A DNA stretch of 64,000 nucleotides from Halioxenophilus sp033283405. Lineage in GTDB: Bacteria > Pseudomonadota > Gammaproteobacteria > Pseudomonadales > Cellvibrionaceae. The stretch spans positions 1,116,001-1,180,000 of the forward strand of contig NZ_JAWMQR010000001.1 in the NCBI RefSeq assembly GCF_033283405.1, in the 5' to 3' direction. Position numbers and translations under genes: made by a program. Below, one piece after another: positions 8,799-17,742 of this stretch. The notes under the pieces are model-generated. The model made no database searches and was not told the origin of the DNA. It worked only from the letters and a program-made list of their open reading frames with translations. Position 1 is the stretch's first letter. The number at the start of each line of letters is the position of its first letter.

Positions 8799-9217
8799 AC
8801 TGCTGACTCCGTTGGTAAACAGTGATCGCCATCAGGCACCGCCAAATAGCAGTTACCCGCCGGGGAGCGGCCGCCGGCGAGCATCATATCGGCATAGGCG
8901 CGTGCAGGCATCCCCGTCATGAGCGCCGCTATCTGCTGAAAAGTAAGGCCGTCGGTGGCGAAAATTTTTGCCAGAAAAAAGATATTACCGCCTAAATCGA
9001 GCATGGCATTGTAGTCGCGTTTCAATACCGCCTCTTTCTGTTCAGCCAGCATTGGCCACTCATCCAGATACAACCGTTCCTCTGCCAGGAAACGGGTGCG
9101 ATTATTGGCGCTCATTAACGACATACAGAATTGATTAAGGGGAAAACCGATACGAGCCATATCGGCATCGAAAATAGTGGTACCGGGGATATCTGCATAG
9201 GGGGGCAGTTTTGACAT
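8795..9217 (-). CDS. LigA-like (protocatechuate 4,5-dioxygenase alpha subunit) protein, stand-alone
   Basis: A protein of 140 residues that matches the small alpha subunit of LigAB-type class III extradiol dioxygenases. Visible family stretches are IPGTTIFDADMARIGFPLNQ, a central RDYNAMLDLGGNIFF, and MTGMPARAYADMMLAGGR near the C-terminus. In LigAB the alpha subunit caps the active site of the beta subunit and has no metal site of its own. No LigB-like beta subunit is present in this window. It may pair with a LigB encoded elsewhere, or work with another oxygenase. It is followed immediately (4-base overlap) by the aldo/keto reductase gene. Confidence 0.82.
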   Translation of the reverse strand: MSKLPPYADIPGTTIFDADMARIGFPLNQFCMSLMSANNRTRFLAEERLYLDEWPMLAEQKEAVLKRDYNAMLDLGGNIFFLAKIFATDGLTFQQIAALMTGMPARAYADMMLAGGRSPAGNCYLAVPDGDHCLPTESAV

Positions 9218-9308
9218 CAGCTGATTACTCCACAGGCCGAGCGGTAAATTATTTAAATTATTAAATCCGTGGTCTGCAATAAACTAACACACTCTTAAAG
9301 CTGAACCA

Positions 9309-9950
9309 TCAGTTGGCCAAAATAAATATCAGTACCTCCCTCGGGCCGTGTGCGCCCAACTGCAACATCTGCTCAACATCTGCCGTGCGCGACGGGCCGG
9401 TGATCATATGCAGCGCTCTCGGACGCTGGCCAGTGCCAATATGCATTTGTTGCCAGGCCTCTTCCTGACGCGCGACGATTTGAGATTGCTGCACGACAAC
9501 GATTAGAGTCTCCACCAGATAGAGTAGTCCAGTAGCCACTGCCTCACTATGCAGGCAGACACTGCCCGTCTCGGCAATGGCTATCTCCGCCAGGGCGAGG
9601 CCCCACTGCGCCTCGCGGGCGTTGTCGGTTGTAGCCACCGACCACTCACACGGCTGCAGTGCCGGCTGCGGTGACACCATCAAATTGGCACCGGCCGGCA
9701 TGCGCTCACTGAGCAGCGTGTTTATCTCTGACAGGGAAATGACCTCAAACAGTTCACACGCCGCCAGCCGGGCATTCTCCTTAAAGGCCGCCAGGCAGTC
9801 GGCGATTGGGGCCAGTCCGGATTGCTGACCTTTAGTGCCATTTATTAATTGCTGAAAACTGGCGGTTAAATTCTCTGGCAGAGATTGCTTGCCATTAGCC
9901 TGGGCAATTTTGGCAAACAGGCGCGTACGAAAATCCGATTGCGAATCCAT
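9309..9950 (-). CDS. lutC: Lactate utilisation protein LutC (LUD domain)
   Basis: A LUD-domain protein of 213 residues, the C subunit of the LutABC L-lactate dehydrogenase system that oxidises L-lactate to pyruvate. The conserved core AEIAIAETGSVCL and the C-terminal ITGPSRTADVEQMLQLGAHGP are typical of LutC/YkgG. I place the start at ATG 9950, with GGAGG 6-7 bases upstream, because the longer open frame runs into lutB coding sequence. It lies 11 bases after lutB. With rhaI and rhaEW upstream, it most likely handles the lactate that arises from L-lactaldehyde in rhamnose catabolism. Confidence 0.9.
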   Translation of the reverse strand: MDSQSDFRTRLFAKIAQANGKQSLPENLTASFQQLINGTKGQQSGLAPIADCLAAFKENARLAACELFEVISLSEINTLLSERMPAGANLMVSPQPALQPCEWSVATTDNAREAQWGLALAEIAIAETGSVCLHSEAVATGLLYLVETLIVVVQQSQIVARQEEAWQQMHIGTGQRPRALHMITGPSRTADVEQMLQLGAHGPREVLIFILAN

Positions 9951-9961
9951 TATTGCCTCCC

Positions 9962-11383
9962 CTATTTTCCCGCACTTTTCTTTGCTGAACCGGCACGCCG
10001 ATATTGGCTTTGAAAACTGCCGCCTTGCGGTGCCGGCAGGTCGCGCACACTGGTCCAGCCACTGGCCAAAGGCAAGCGGTGCAAGCGTCCACGCCCACCG
10101 GCCAGGCGATGCAAACAAGCCGACGCCAGCCCGGTTAACCGCCGGTAGAGACCAGGTTTATTAGCAAGCCAGGTGAAACCCGCCAGCGCGAATTTCTGCA
10201 ATAGGCCCGGTGGTACCACGCTTTGCTCCTGTTCCCGCAGCTTGCGCATTAATTTCGGCAATGGGATACGCACCGGGCAGACCGCCTCGCAGCGACCACA
10301 AAACGACGAAGCACTGGCCAGTTCGTAATCCTGGTTATAACCGCGCAGCAAGGGCGATAAAACCGCCCCCATGGGCCCTGGATAAACGCTGTCGTAGGCA
10401 TGGCCACCCACAGTTTGATAGACCGGGCAGTGATTCATACAGGCGCCACAGCGAATACAGTGCAGCATCTCGCGGTAGTCACTACCCAGAATTTCTGAAC
10501 GACGATTATCAAGCAACACAACGTGAAAGGCTTCCGGGCCGTCGTGATCTTTTGCCGTTTTTGGCCCGGAAAAAAAGCTGGTGTAGGAGGTAATGGGTTG
10601 CCCGGTGGCACTGCGAGCCAACACCCGAATAATTTTGGAGGCATCCTCCCAGGTGGGAATTACCCGGTCAAAGGTGGAGGTAATAATGTGAGTTCTCGGT
10701 AAACAGGCGCTCAGATCGCCATTGCCTTCGTTGGTGACCAACACCGCTGTACCGGTTTCGGCAATTAACATATTGGCGCCGGTGATGCCGACATCCGCCT
10801 TTAAAAAGCGCTCACGAATTACCGCTCGCGCCTCATCGACAATGGCTTTTACTGCACTTAGATCCCGCTCTCCCAAAGTGTGCGCCTGTTTAAAGAGCTG
10901 CTCGATTTCAGCTTTGGTTTTATGTAACGCCGGGGCAACGATATGACTTGGCGGCTCATGCGCCAGTTGCAAAATATATTCGCCGAGATCGGTCTCCCAA
11001 GGGGTCATACCCGCCGCCTCCAGCGCCTGATTCAGATGCGCCTCTTCGCCCACCATCGATTTGCCTTTGGCGATGGTTTTGGCGTTAGCCTGCTGACACA
11101 ACTCAATGACAATACGACGCAGATCCTCGGTGGTCTCCGCCCAGTGCACCCGGCCGCCGGCGGCCTCCACCTGTTGTTCAAAGTAGGCGAGATAAATTTC
11201 CAGATCGGCCAGGGATTTTTTGCGCACCGCCTGCGCCTGATCGCGCATCAGCTCGAAATCGTCCACGGCATCGATGGCCGCCTGACGACGGGCGACAAAA
11301 CCGCCGCCCGCCTTGGCCAGCGCCGATTGCAGTTGCTGGTTGGCCAACGCCGCTTGTGTACGCACTACAAAATGATTACTCAT
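9962..11383 (-). CDS. lutB: Lactate utilisation iron-sulfur protein LutB
   Basis: A protein of 473 residues. The N-terminal two thirds are a LUD domain (GEEAHLNQALEAAGMTPWETDLGEYI; ITGANMLIAETGTAVLVTNEGN). The C-terminal part carries two [4Fe-4S] ferredoxin motifs, CIRCGACMNHCPVY and CGRCEAVCPVRIPLPK, followed by a DUF3390-like tail. It is the electron-transfer subunit of LutABC. ATG at 11383 is two bases after the lutA stop, so translation is coupled; a longer in-frame start at 11428 would overlap lutA and is less likely. The tail after about residue 400 is rich in Arg and Gly and looks less conserved. Confidence 0.9.
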   Translation of the reverse strand: MSNHFVVRTQAALANQQLQSALAKAGGGFVARRQAAIDAVDDFELMRDQAQAVRKKSLADLEIYLAYFEQQVEAAGGRVHWAETTEDLRRIVIELCQQANAKTIAKGKSMVGEEAHLNQALEAAGMTPWETDLGEYILQLAHEPPSHIVAPALHKTKAEIEQLFKQAHTLGERDLSAVKAIVDEARAVIRERFLKADVGITGANMLIAETGTAVLVTNEGNGDLSACLPRTHIITSTFDRVIPTWEDASKIIRVLARSATGQPITSYTSFFSGPKTAKDHDGPEAFHVVLLDNRRSEILGSDYREMLHCIRCGACMNHCPVYQTVGGHAYDSVYPGPMGAVLSPLLRGYNQDYELASASSFCGRCEAVCPVRIPLPKLMRKLREQEQSVVPPGLLQKFALAGFTWLANKPGLYRRLTGLASACLHRLAGGRGRLHRLPLASGWTSVRDLPAPQGGSFQSQYRRAGSAKKSAGK

Positions 11384-11385
11384 AG

Positions 11386-12195
11386 CTAGCCCTGCTCGTC
11401 GGCTTCGCCAATGGCAGGTGTTTGCCAATCCCCCACCAACACCTCGGCCACGTGGCGAAAATTAAGATTGGCCCCCCGCCGCTTGGCGCGACCGGCAAGA
11501 TTCAGCAGGCAGGAGAGATCGCCACCAATGACCAGATCAGCGTTAACGGCCAGCGCGTTGTCGATTTTGTTATCGGCCATGCGCGCGGAGACCTGGGCGT
11601 GTTTTACGCAGAAGGTACCACCAAAGCCACAACAGACCTCGGTATCCACCATTTCACTGACAGCAACACCACACGCCTTTAACAATTTGCGGGGCTGCTG
11701 TTTGATGCCCATTTCACGCAGGCCCGCGCAACTGTCGTGATAGGTGATAACCGCTGATTTTTCTGACAACGGATTTGCAGACGATCGCGTAGCCGACGAT
11801 TGGGCATTGGGAAACACCAGCCGCTGTGTTAAATCCTGCTCCGCCACGGTTACCAAAAAATCGGTGAGCTCAAAAACTTTTTCGCAAAAGGTGAGCACCC
11901 GCGGCAGCCGCGGGTCGTCTTGAAAAAGCTCTGGGTAGTGGTGTTTGATCATACCGCCGCAGGAGCCGGAGGGAATAACGGTGTAATCGAAGGGTTCAAA
12001 GGTGGTTATTAAATTCCAGGCCAACTGGCGGGCCTGGGAGGAAACGCCGTTGTTAAAGTTAACCTGGCCGCAGCAGCTTTGCGGCGGCACATGTACGGTG
12101 AAGCCCGCCTGTTCAAGCAGTTCAACACTGGCAAAGCCCACGCTCGGTCGAAACAGATCGACCGGGCAGCTGGCAAAAAAGCCGACACTTTTCAT
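11386..12195 (-). CDS. lutA: Lactate utilisation protein LutA (CCG-domain Fe-S oxidoreductase subunit)
   Basis: A protein of 269 residues with the two CCG domains of the LutA/GlpC/HdrB family: PQSCCGQVNFNNG near residue 40 and VCCGFGGTFCVKH near residue 190. Such cysteine-rich boxes bind a non-cubane Fe-S cluster. The N-terminus VGFFASCPVDLFRPSVG is typical of LutA. The start is ATG at 12195 with GAGGA about 6 bases upstream. It is followed by lutB after two bases and preceded by rhaI after 32 bases, placing L-lactate oxidation inside the rhamnose operon. Confidence 0.9.
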   Translation of the reverse strand: MKSVGFFASCPVDLFRPSVGFASVELLEQAGFTVHVPPQSCCGQVNFNNGVSSQARQLAWNLITTFEPFDYTVIPSGSCGGMIKHHYPELFQDDPRLPRVLTFCEKVFELTDFLVTVAEQDLTQRLVFPNAQSSATRSSANPLSEKSAVITYHDSCAGLREMGIKQQPRKLLKACGVAVSEMVDTEVCCGFGGTFCVKHAQVSARMADNKIDNALAVNADLVIGGDLSCLLNLAGRAKRRGANLNFRHVAEVLVGDWQTPAIGEADEQG

Positions 12196-12227
12196 GGATC
12201 GTCCTCGCAATCAGTGATTCGAGTCTG

Positions 12228-13520
12228 CTAAACGATACCAGATCCGCTCTCTCCTGTAGATGGCCGCTGCTGGGCCACCGACTGACGATAGCCGCTGGCG
12301 CGGTAGCTGGTGAGGGGCGCAATGGCACCCCCCAATTGCAGTCGAGCCATGGCCAGAATTGGCGACACGTCGATATTAAATGCCGCCTTCAGGGTGTTGG
12401 TAGCCATGAGTGCGTCGTTGCTCTCCTGAAAGCCGTACAGGGCTTCGCGGTCGATCAACAGCGCTTTTACATAGGAGCGCTGTACCTCTTCGGCAGAGTT
12501 GATCAGGCTTTCGATAGGATCGGTAACATTGTGCGATTGATCCAGCATATAGGCCGGATTAAATCCGGGCTGCTGGCGGTACTCGGCATCCACCAACTCA
12601 TTAAAAATCAGAAATTGTTGGTAGGGGTGCAGCGAGCCGCTGTCGAGATCATCGTCACCATATTTACTGTCGTTAAAGTGGAAGCCGGCCAGTTTGCCGA
12701 ACTGAATCAGGCGCGCAACGATCATTTCGATATTCACATTCGGTGCGTGGTGACCAAGGTCGACCAATGATTTGGCCTTCTCGCCCAGCTCCATGGCGCA
12801 GAGCACGCTGGTGCCCCAATCCTGAATAACCGTGGAGTAGAAGGCGGGCTCAAACATTTTGTGCTCCAGGAACAGACTCCACTCATCCGGCAGGGCCGCA
12901 TAGATGGTGCGCGCGCTCTCCAGGTAGCGCTCCAGTTGCCGTTGGAAATGGCTTTGGCCAGCGAAGTTCGAACCATCGCCAATCCACACGGTTAACGCAG
13001 TAGAGCCCAGGGCTTTGCCCCACTCAATGCACTCCAGATTGTGGGCCACCGCCTGTGCGCGCACCGCTTCGCTGGTGTGGGTAAGGCTGCCGTATTTGTA
13101 AGAGAGCGGCTGGCTGGGTTGATCTTGAAAGGTGTTGGAGTTGATGGCATCGAAGGCGAGCCCCAAATCATCGGCCGCTTCTCGCAATTCGCTGAAGTCA
13201 TCGACCTTATCCCAGGGAAAATGGGGTGAGACTGAACCGGTGCAACAGACCAATTGGTTGATCACCGAGCAGTCTTGCAACTTTTCAAAAATATTGCGCG
13301 GTTCGCCAATGCCGGGAAAGCGGGCAAAGCGGGTGCCGCCGGTACCGGTACCCCAACTCGGCACCGCCACCTGAAATACCTTGGCACGCTCGGTAATTGC
13401 TACGATATCAACCCCGCGCCTGGCCAACTGTACGGCCAGGTGATCGTAATCGGCTTGCAGCGCTTGCAGTTGTTTGTCGTTTTGGGCGGCGACCAGGTCG
13501 CTATTGATTAACTTTGTCAT
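12228..13520 (-). CDS. rhaI: L-rhamnose isomerase (RhaI type)
   Basis: A TIM-barrel metal-dependent aldose-ketose isomerase of 430 residues, converting L-rhamnose to L-rhamnulose. It matches the RhaI group (Pseudomonas stutzeri-type L-rhamnose isomerase) rather than E. coli RhaA. Visible metal-site regions are LFLEHKMFEPAFYS, VDLGHHAPNVNIE and GFHFNDSKYGDDDLD, which hold the Glu, Asp and His ligands. The length equals the family norm. The start is ATG at 13520 with AGAGG about 7 bases upstream. It lies downstream of rhaEW and upstream of lutA in one operon. Some RhaI enzymes isomerise other sugars such as psicose or allose, but the neighbours fix L-rhamnose as the likely substrate. Confidence 0.93.
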   Translation of the reverse strand: MTKLINSDLVAAQNDKQLQALQADYDHLAVQLARRGVDIVAITERAKVFQVAVPSWGTGTGGTRFARFPGIGEPRNIFEKLQDCSVINQLVCCTGSVSPHFPWDKVDDFSELREAADDLGLAFDAINSNTFQDQPSQPLSYKYGSLTHTSEAVRAQAVAHNLECIEWGKALGSTALTVWIGDGSNFAGQSHFQRQLERYLESARTIYAALPDEWSLFLEHKMFEPAFYSTVIQDWGTSVLCAMELGEKAKSLVDLGHHAPNVNIEMIVARLIQFGKLAGFHFNDSKYGDDDLDSGSLHPYQQFLIFNELVDAEYRQQPGFNPAYMLDQSHNVTDPIESLINSAEEVQRSYVKALLIDREALYGFQESNDALMATNTLKAAFNIDVSPILAMARLQLGGAIAPLTSYRASGYRQSVAQQRPSTGESGSGIV

Positions 13521-13534
13521 GGCTTAACCTCTGT

Positions 13535-13613
13535 TCTGCCCACCTTTTTCTTTTAGCTTAGGGCAGATACCGTCATTGTATGGAGAAGTTGGCGCAGGCA
13601 AAGCTCCGCCAAC
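13535..13613. promoter_or_regulatory. Two inverted repeats in the rhaEW-rhaI gap
   Basis: The 116-base gap between rhaEW and rhaI contains two dyads. TCTGCCC (13535-13541) pairs with GGGCAGA (13561-13567) around a pyrimidine-rich 19-base loop just upstream of the rhaI start. GTTGGCG (13588-13594) pairs with CGCCAAC (13607-13613). Neither is followed by a strong T-run on the minus strand, so they look more like mRNA-stabilising or operator structures than a terminator. Confidence 0.35.
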
Positions 13614-13636
13614 GGAAACGTTTTTCTGGAACTGAG

Positions 13637-15823
13637 CTAGCGCAGGAACGCCTCGTGCAGGCCGCCATCCACCGAGATAATCTGGCCGGTGGTTTTACTG
13701 AGCTGGCCTGAGATCAATGCATACACCGCCTCGGCCTGATCCTCCGGCGTGATCGCCTGTTTGGTGAGCGTACGCTGGGCATAGAACTCCGCCAGTTTTT
13801 CACGCAGCTGATCATCGCTCTCCGTGTCCAGAAAGCCGATGGCGTATTTGCTGAGCGACGCCATCACCCGGTCGCGTGGAAACATGGTACTGCCTTTCAC
13901 CACGGTCGCCGGCGCCAAGCCATTGACCGTCACCAGGGGCGACAGCTCCAAAGCCAGCTCACGCACCAGGTGGTTAGCGGCCGCTTTGCTGGTGTCGTAG
14001 GCGAGGGAGCCCTTTTTGGCCACGGCGGCGTTAACGCTGGTGGTTAACACCAATGCCCCGCGTAACCCTTGCGCCTGCCAAATGGGCGCCGCTTCGCTGG
14101 CGACGATATAGCCACCTTTCACATTCACCGCAAAACTGAGATCGAACATCTGCTCATTGCTCATGCCCGACTGCCCAGGGGCTAAAAACACCCCGGCGGT
14201 AACCACGACTTTGTCGATACCGCCATAGGCCAGCAGTACCTGGCAAAACAGCTGCTGTACGCTCTCACGCTGGGTGATATCCACCGCCAGTCCTATTGCC
14301 GGCCCACAGGCAGAGATGTCACTGCCGGCAACGCCGATACCCTGGCCATAACACTCAGTAATCGCATTGGCGGTGGCAGTGGCGGCCTCCGCACGCAAAT
14401 CAGCACAGACCACATGGGCACCATCGGCGGCCATACGCAGGGCCGTGGCCTTGCCAATACCATCGCCGGCACCGATGACCACGACCACGTCGCGGGCTAG
14501 GGCTTTCTCTTTCGGCATGCGCTGCAGCTTGGCCTCTTCCAACAGCCAATATTCAATATCGAACGCCTCTTGTTGCGCTAGCGCCACGTAACCACCGATG
14601 GCTTCGGCGCCGCGCATCACTTCCACGGCGCAGTTGTAGAACTCGGCGGTTACCCGCGATTCACTCTTGTTCTTGCCCCAGGCGATCATACCGATACCGG
14701 GGATCAAACAGACTGTCGGGCTCGCTGGGCGCAGAACGGGCGAGTTGCTGTGCCGGCAATTTTCGTAATAGCGGCGGTAGTCCTCACTGTAGCGCTCCAC
14801 CCCTTCACTCAGCAGCGCCTTTAAGGCGGCGATATCGCCGGAGGCCGGGTCCCACGCCACGTACAGGGGTTTGATCTTGGTGCGCAGAAAGTGATCCGGG
14901 CAGGAGGTGCCCAACTCTGCCAGGCGCGGCGCATCGGCTGAATTAACAAAACGCTGGATAGACTCATCCCACTGCACGGTGGCAATCATCTTTTTCTCGC
15001 CACTGACCAAACCACGCAGATGCGGCAGCACTTCCGCCAATACCGCCTCGCGGGTGTGATCATCGAGCGCTGCGTAGCGCTGGCCATTAAAGGTTTGCTC
15101 ACCGCGGTCGTGAGCGTCGATATAAGCCGCCGCCTTGTTAATGATCTCCAGGGTTTTGTCGTAGCAGGCTTTGCTACTGTCGCCCCAGTTAATCACCCCG
15201 TGGCCGCCCAGTAGCACACCTTTGGCATCCGGGTATTTAACGCAGACATCGCGCAACACCAACCCCAGATCAAAACCTGGCCGCTGCCAATCGGTCCATA
15301 CCAGATCACCACCCCAGATCTCTTCGGTAAGGGCTTTACCGTTGGCGCTGGCGGCTACAGCGATCACCGCGTTGGGGTGCATATGGTCGACGTGCGGATG
15401 TGGAATGTAAGCGTGCAGTGGCGTGTCGATGGAGGGGGCACGGGCGTTCAGGTTGAAAGTGGCGTGTGGGTACATGGCCACCATGGCATCTTCGATATCC
15501 GTTTTCGGGCCGATAACGTCGGCACGGCAATAGAGCCCCTCCAGAGACAGCAGTTTATCCTGGTAGAGCGAAGCGAAATTATCACGGGTGGAGGTGCGCA
15601 GATCACCGCCGGAGCCCTTCACCCACAGCACCGTCACCTCCTCGCCGGTAAGCGGGTCGACCTCGACCACCTTGGCCGAGGTGTTGCCACCGCCGGTATT
15701 GGTGATGCGCAGGTCATCGCCCAGGCGATTAGAGCGATAGATTAACGACGCGACTGGGTCGAGGCCGGCAGATTCATCATCGCACCACAGGTAGTTAACG
15801 TGGCGGCTTTGTTCTTGGCTCAT
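13637..15823 (-). CDS. rhaEW: Bifunctional L-rhamnulose-1-phosphate aldolase / L-lactaldehyde dehydrogenase
   Basis: A fusion protein of 728 residues. Residues 1 to about 420 are a class II aldolase domain; the zinc histidines are in IPHPHVDHMHPNAV and LLGGHGVINWGD. Residues from about 455 are a short-chain dehydrogenase with the cofactor motif VVIGAGDGIGKATA and the catalytic Y-x3-K in AYDTSKAA. Such fusions (RhaEW or YuxG-like) cleave L-rhamnulose-1-phosphate to DHAP and L-lactaldehyde and oxidise the latter to L-lactate. The start is ATG at 15823 with AGGAAA 6 bases upstream. The gene heads the minus-strand rha-lut operon, divergent from the permease gene. Confidence 0.92.
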   Translation of the reverse strand: MSQEQSRHVNYLWCDDESAGLDPVASLIYRSNRLGDDLRITNTGGGNTSAKVVEVDPLTGEEVTVLWVKGSGGDLRTSTRDNFASLYQDKLLSLEGLYCRADVIGPKTDIEDAMVAMYPHATFNLNARAPSIDTPLHAYIPHPHVDHMHPNAVIAVAASANGKALTEEIWGGDLVWTDWQRPGFDLGLVLRDVCVKYPDAKGVLLGGHGVINWGDSSKACYDKTLEIINKAAAYIDAHDRGEQTFNGQRYAALDDHTREAVLAEVLPHLRGLVSGEKKMIATVQWDESIQRFVNSADAPRLAELGTSCPDHFLRTKIKPLYVAWDPASGDIAALKALLSEGVERYSEDYRRYYENCRHSNSPVLRPASPTVCLIPGIGMIAWGKNKSESRVTAEFYNCAVEVMRGAEAIGGYVALAQQEAFDIEYWLLEEAKLQRMPKEKALARDVVVVIGAGDGIGKATALRMAADGAHVVCADLRAEAATATANAITECYGQGIGVAGSDISACGPAIGLAVDITQRESVQQLFCQVLLAYGGIDKVVVTAGVFLAPGQSGMSNEQMFDLSFAVNVKGGYIVASEAAPIWQAQGLRGALVLTTSVNAAVAKKGSLAYDTSKAAANHLVRELALELSPLVTVNGLAPATVVKGSTMFPRDRVMASLSKYAIGFLDTESDDQLREKLAEFYAQRTLTKQAITPEDQAEAVYALISGQLSKTTGQIISVDGGLHEAFLR

Positions 15824-15931
15824 AGGTTTCCTGATGGGAGTTATGCTTAGATGAACGGCGTCGGCGGCGTTGTGCGAGCGTTGATGCTTCTTGTTAAGGG
15901 CAAACGCCACCAACCAATAAGGGTGACTCTA

Positions 15932-15980
15932 CAATCACAATCAATCATTTACAATCATTATATTGCATATACGATAATGA
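15932..15980. promoter_or_regulatory. Candidate rhamnose operator: phased CAATCA repeats and an inverted repeat
   Basis: The 218-base gap between divergent rhaEW and the permease gene carries CAATCA at 15932, 15942 and 15952, spaced exactly 10 bases (one helical turn), with a further overlapping copy at 15938. TCATTAT (15955-15961) pairs perfectly with ATAATGA (15974-15980) across 12 bases, and the match extends outward at two flanking positions (CA..TG). Phased direct repeats suit an AraC-like or similar activator, and the dyad suits a LacI- or GntR-like repressor. No rha regulator gene is in the window. Confidence 0.5.
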
Positions 15981-16041
15981 CTGGTATTATCCGAGCAGAG
16001 AAACACGCTCAAATCCATACATTACAAACAAGAATAATCAA

Positions 16042-17739
16042 ATGAGTACATCTGAATTTGACCGAGCACCGGTCCCGCCATCACATCTGCAACCCGCCCG
16101 TCACTTTGCCGCCAGCTATGCCGGAGAACACGCCGCCGGTACCGAATTTGTTATTGGCGCCACCTTCGTCGCCTGGGGCGTGGGCACCATGGATATCCTC
16201 TGGGGGCTGCTGCTCGGCAATCTATTGGCGGTACTCTCCTGGGCATTAATCTGCGCACCCATTGCGGTCGATACCCGGCTGACGCTTTACGCTTACCTGG
16301 AGAAGATCGCCGGCAAAGGCATGGTGCGCCTCTATGCACTGGTTAATGGCGTGATGTTCTGTGTCTTGGCTGGCGCCATGATTACCGTATCGGCCTCGGC
16401 AGTACGGATTCTGTTTGATCTGCCCGCCCAGGTGCACTGGTACCCCACCAGCGCGGGCTTTGTGCTGGTGGCAGTGGCTGTTGGCCTGGTGGTAGCTGCC
16501 GTGGCCACCAAAGGCTTCACATTGGTGGCCAAATTTGCCGAGGTTTGCGCCCCCTGGATGGTGTTGATGTTTCTGGTGGGGGGTATCGCCCTACTGCCAC
16601 TGCTGGCTGAGGCAACTCCGGGCGTCGATGGCGTCGGCAGCTGGGCGGATTTCCGCCGCATCGCCGATACCCATATCTGGCGGGATAGCCAGGGGGAGCT
16701 CGGCTTCTGGCATGTGACGGCATTTGCGTGGATTTGCAATCTGGCCATGCACGGCGGCTTGGCCGATATGACCATACTGAGGTTTGCCCGCAAATCGCAA
16801 TATGGTTACTTCTCTGCCCTGGGTATGTTCATCGGCCATTTTATGGCCTGGGTCTGTGCGGGCATTATGGGCGCCGGCGCGGCCCTGCTGCTGACCACGC
16901 CCATTAACCAGTTGGACGCCGGCGCGGTAGCCTTCCAAGCGCTGGGGGCGGCCGGCATTCTGGCGGTGATTATCGCCGGCTGGACCACCGCCAACCCCAC
17001 CATCTATCGCGCAGGCCTCGCTTTCCAATCACTGAAGCCAAGCCTCTCGCGCGAGAAGGTCACTGCAGTTACCGGCGTGATCACCACGCTCATCGCCTGC
17101 TTCCCCTTTGTCTTTACCAAGCTGCTCGACTTTGTCGGCTTGATGGGCCTCACCCTTGCCCCTGTAGGCGCCATTATTGTCACCGAGCACTGGCTCTTCC
17201 CATGTATAGGCCTCACCCGTTACTGGACAAGTTACAGCCAGCGTTTTATTAACTGGCCGGCACTGATCACCTGGCTGGCTGCGCTGCTGTTTGCCTTTGC
17301 CCTTAACCAGGCTGGCGTGCACCTCTTCTTCCTTCTACTGCCGGCCTGGGCGTTTACCATGCTCGCCTACACGCTGCTGGCACGGGCCTTCGGCGCCAAA
17401 GTGAAACACTCAGCGGCAATGCTGGGCGGGCAAGCGGCTGAAGCGGGGCGTAAACAGAGGGAAGCTAACTACCTGGCCCACCTTAAACAACACCAGCACA
17501 CACCCGCCGACAGCGGCCGTAATCTGTTCGGCTTTGCCTCCATGGCGCTGCTACTGCTCTGCCTAGCGCTGGCACTACTCACCTTCTCACACAGTATCGA
17601 TTTCAATCACTTTCACCGCTACTTGGCCTGGGCCACCTTTTCCTACTTTGCCGCCGCCCTGCTGTGGTTATGGGAGCAAAATCGGCGCGATCAGCAGCTT
17701 GCCCGTGCCGGCAGTTCCGAAGAGACCAACCCTGCCTAA
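16042..17739 (+). CDS. NCS1-like (cytosine/purine-type) permease, probable rhamnose-pathway transporter
   Basis: An inner-membrane transporter of 565 residues with about 12 hydrophobic helices between residues 35 and 440, and two more near the C-terminus (SMALLLLCLALALLTF; YLAWATFSYFAAALLWLW). The first helices (AGTEFVIGATFVAWGVGTMD) resemble the nucleobase:cation symporter 1 fold. NCS1 proteins usually carry nucleobases or vitamins. Here the gene is divergent from rhaEW-rhaI and 3 bases upstream of a sugar kinase, so sugar uptake, most likely rhamnose, is inferred from context alone. A soluble linker (about 440-490) and the extra C-terminal helices are unusual for NCS1. No clear Shine-Dalgarno sequence precedes ATG at 16042. 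Confidence 0.75.
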   Translation: MSTSEFDRAPVPPSHLQPARHFAASYAGEHAAGTEFVIGATFVAWGVGTMDILWGLLLGNLLAVLSWALICAPIAVDTRLTLYAYLEKIAGKGMVRLYALVNGVMFCVLAGAMITVSASAVRILFDLPAQVHWYPTSAGFVLVAVAVGLVVAAVATKGFTLVAKFAEVCAPWMVLMFLVGGIALLPLLAEATPGVDGVGSWADFRRIADTHIWRDSQGELGFWHVTAFAWICNLAMHGGLADMTILRFARKSQYGYFSALGMFIGHFMAWVCAGIMGAGAALLLTTPINQLDAGAVAFQALGAAGILAVIIAGWTTANPTIYRAGLAFQSLKPSLSREKVTAVTGVITTLIACFPFVFTKLLDFVGLMGLTLAPVGAIIVTEHWLFPCIGLTRYWTSYSQRFINWPALITWLAALLFAFALNQAGVHLFFLLLPAWAFTMLAYTLLARAFGAKVKHSAAMLGGQAAEAGRKQREANYLAHLKQHQHTPADSGRNLFGFASMALLLLCLALALLTFSHSIDFNHFHRYLAWATFSYFAAALLWLWEQNRRDQQLARAGSSEETNPA

Positions 17740-17742
17740 GCC

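Noticed and set aside
10210..11389. Plus-strand open frames opposite lutB
   Set aside because: They overlap a clear Fe-S protein with both ferredoxin motifs and are not supported by motifs or ribosome sites.
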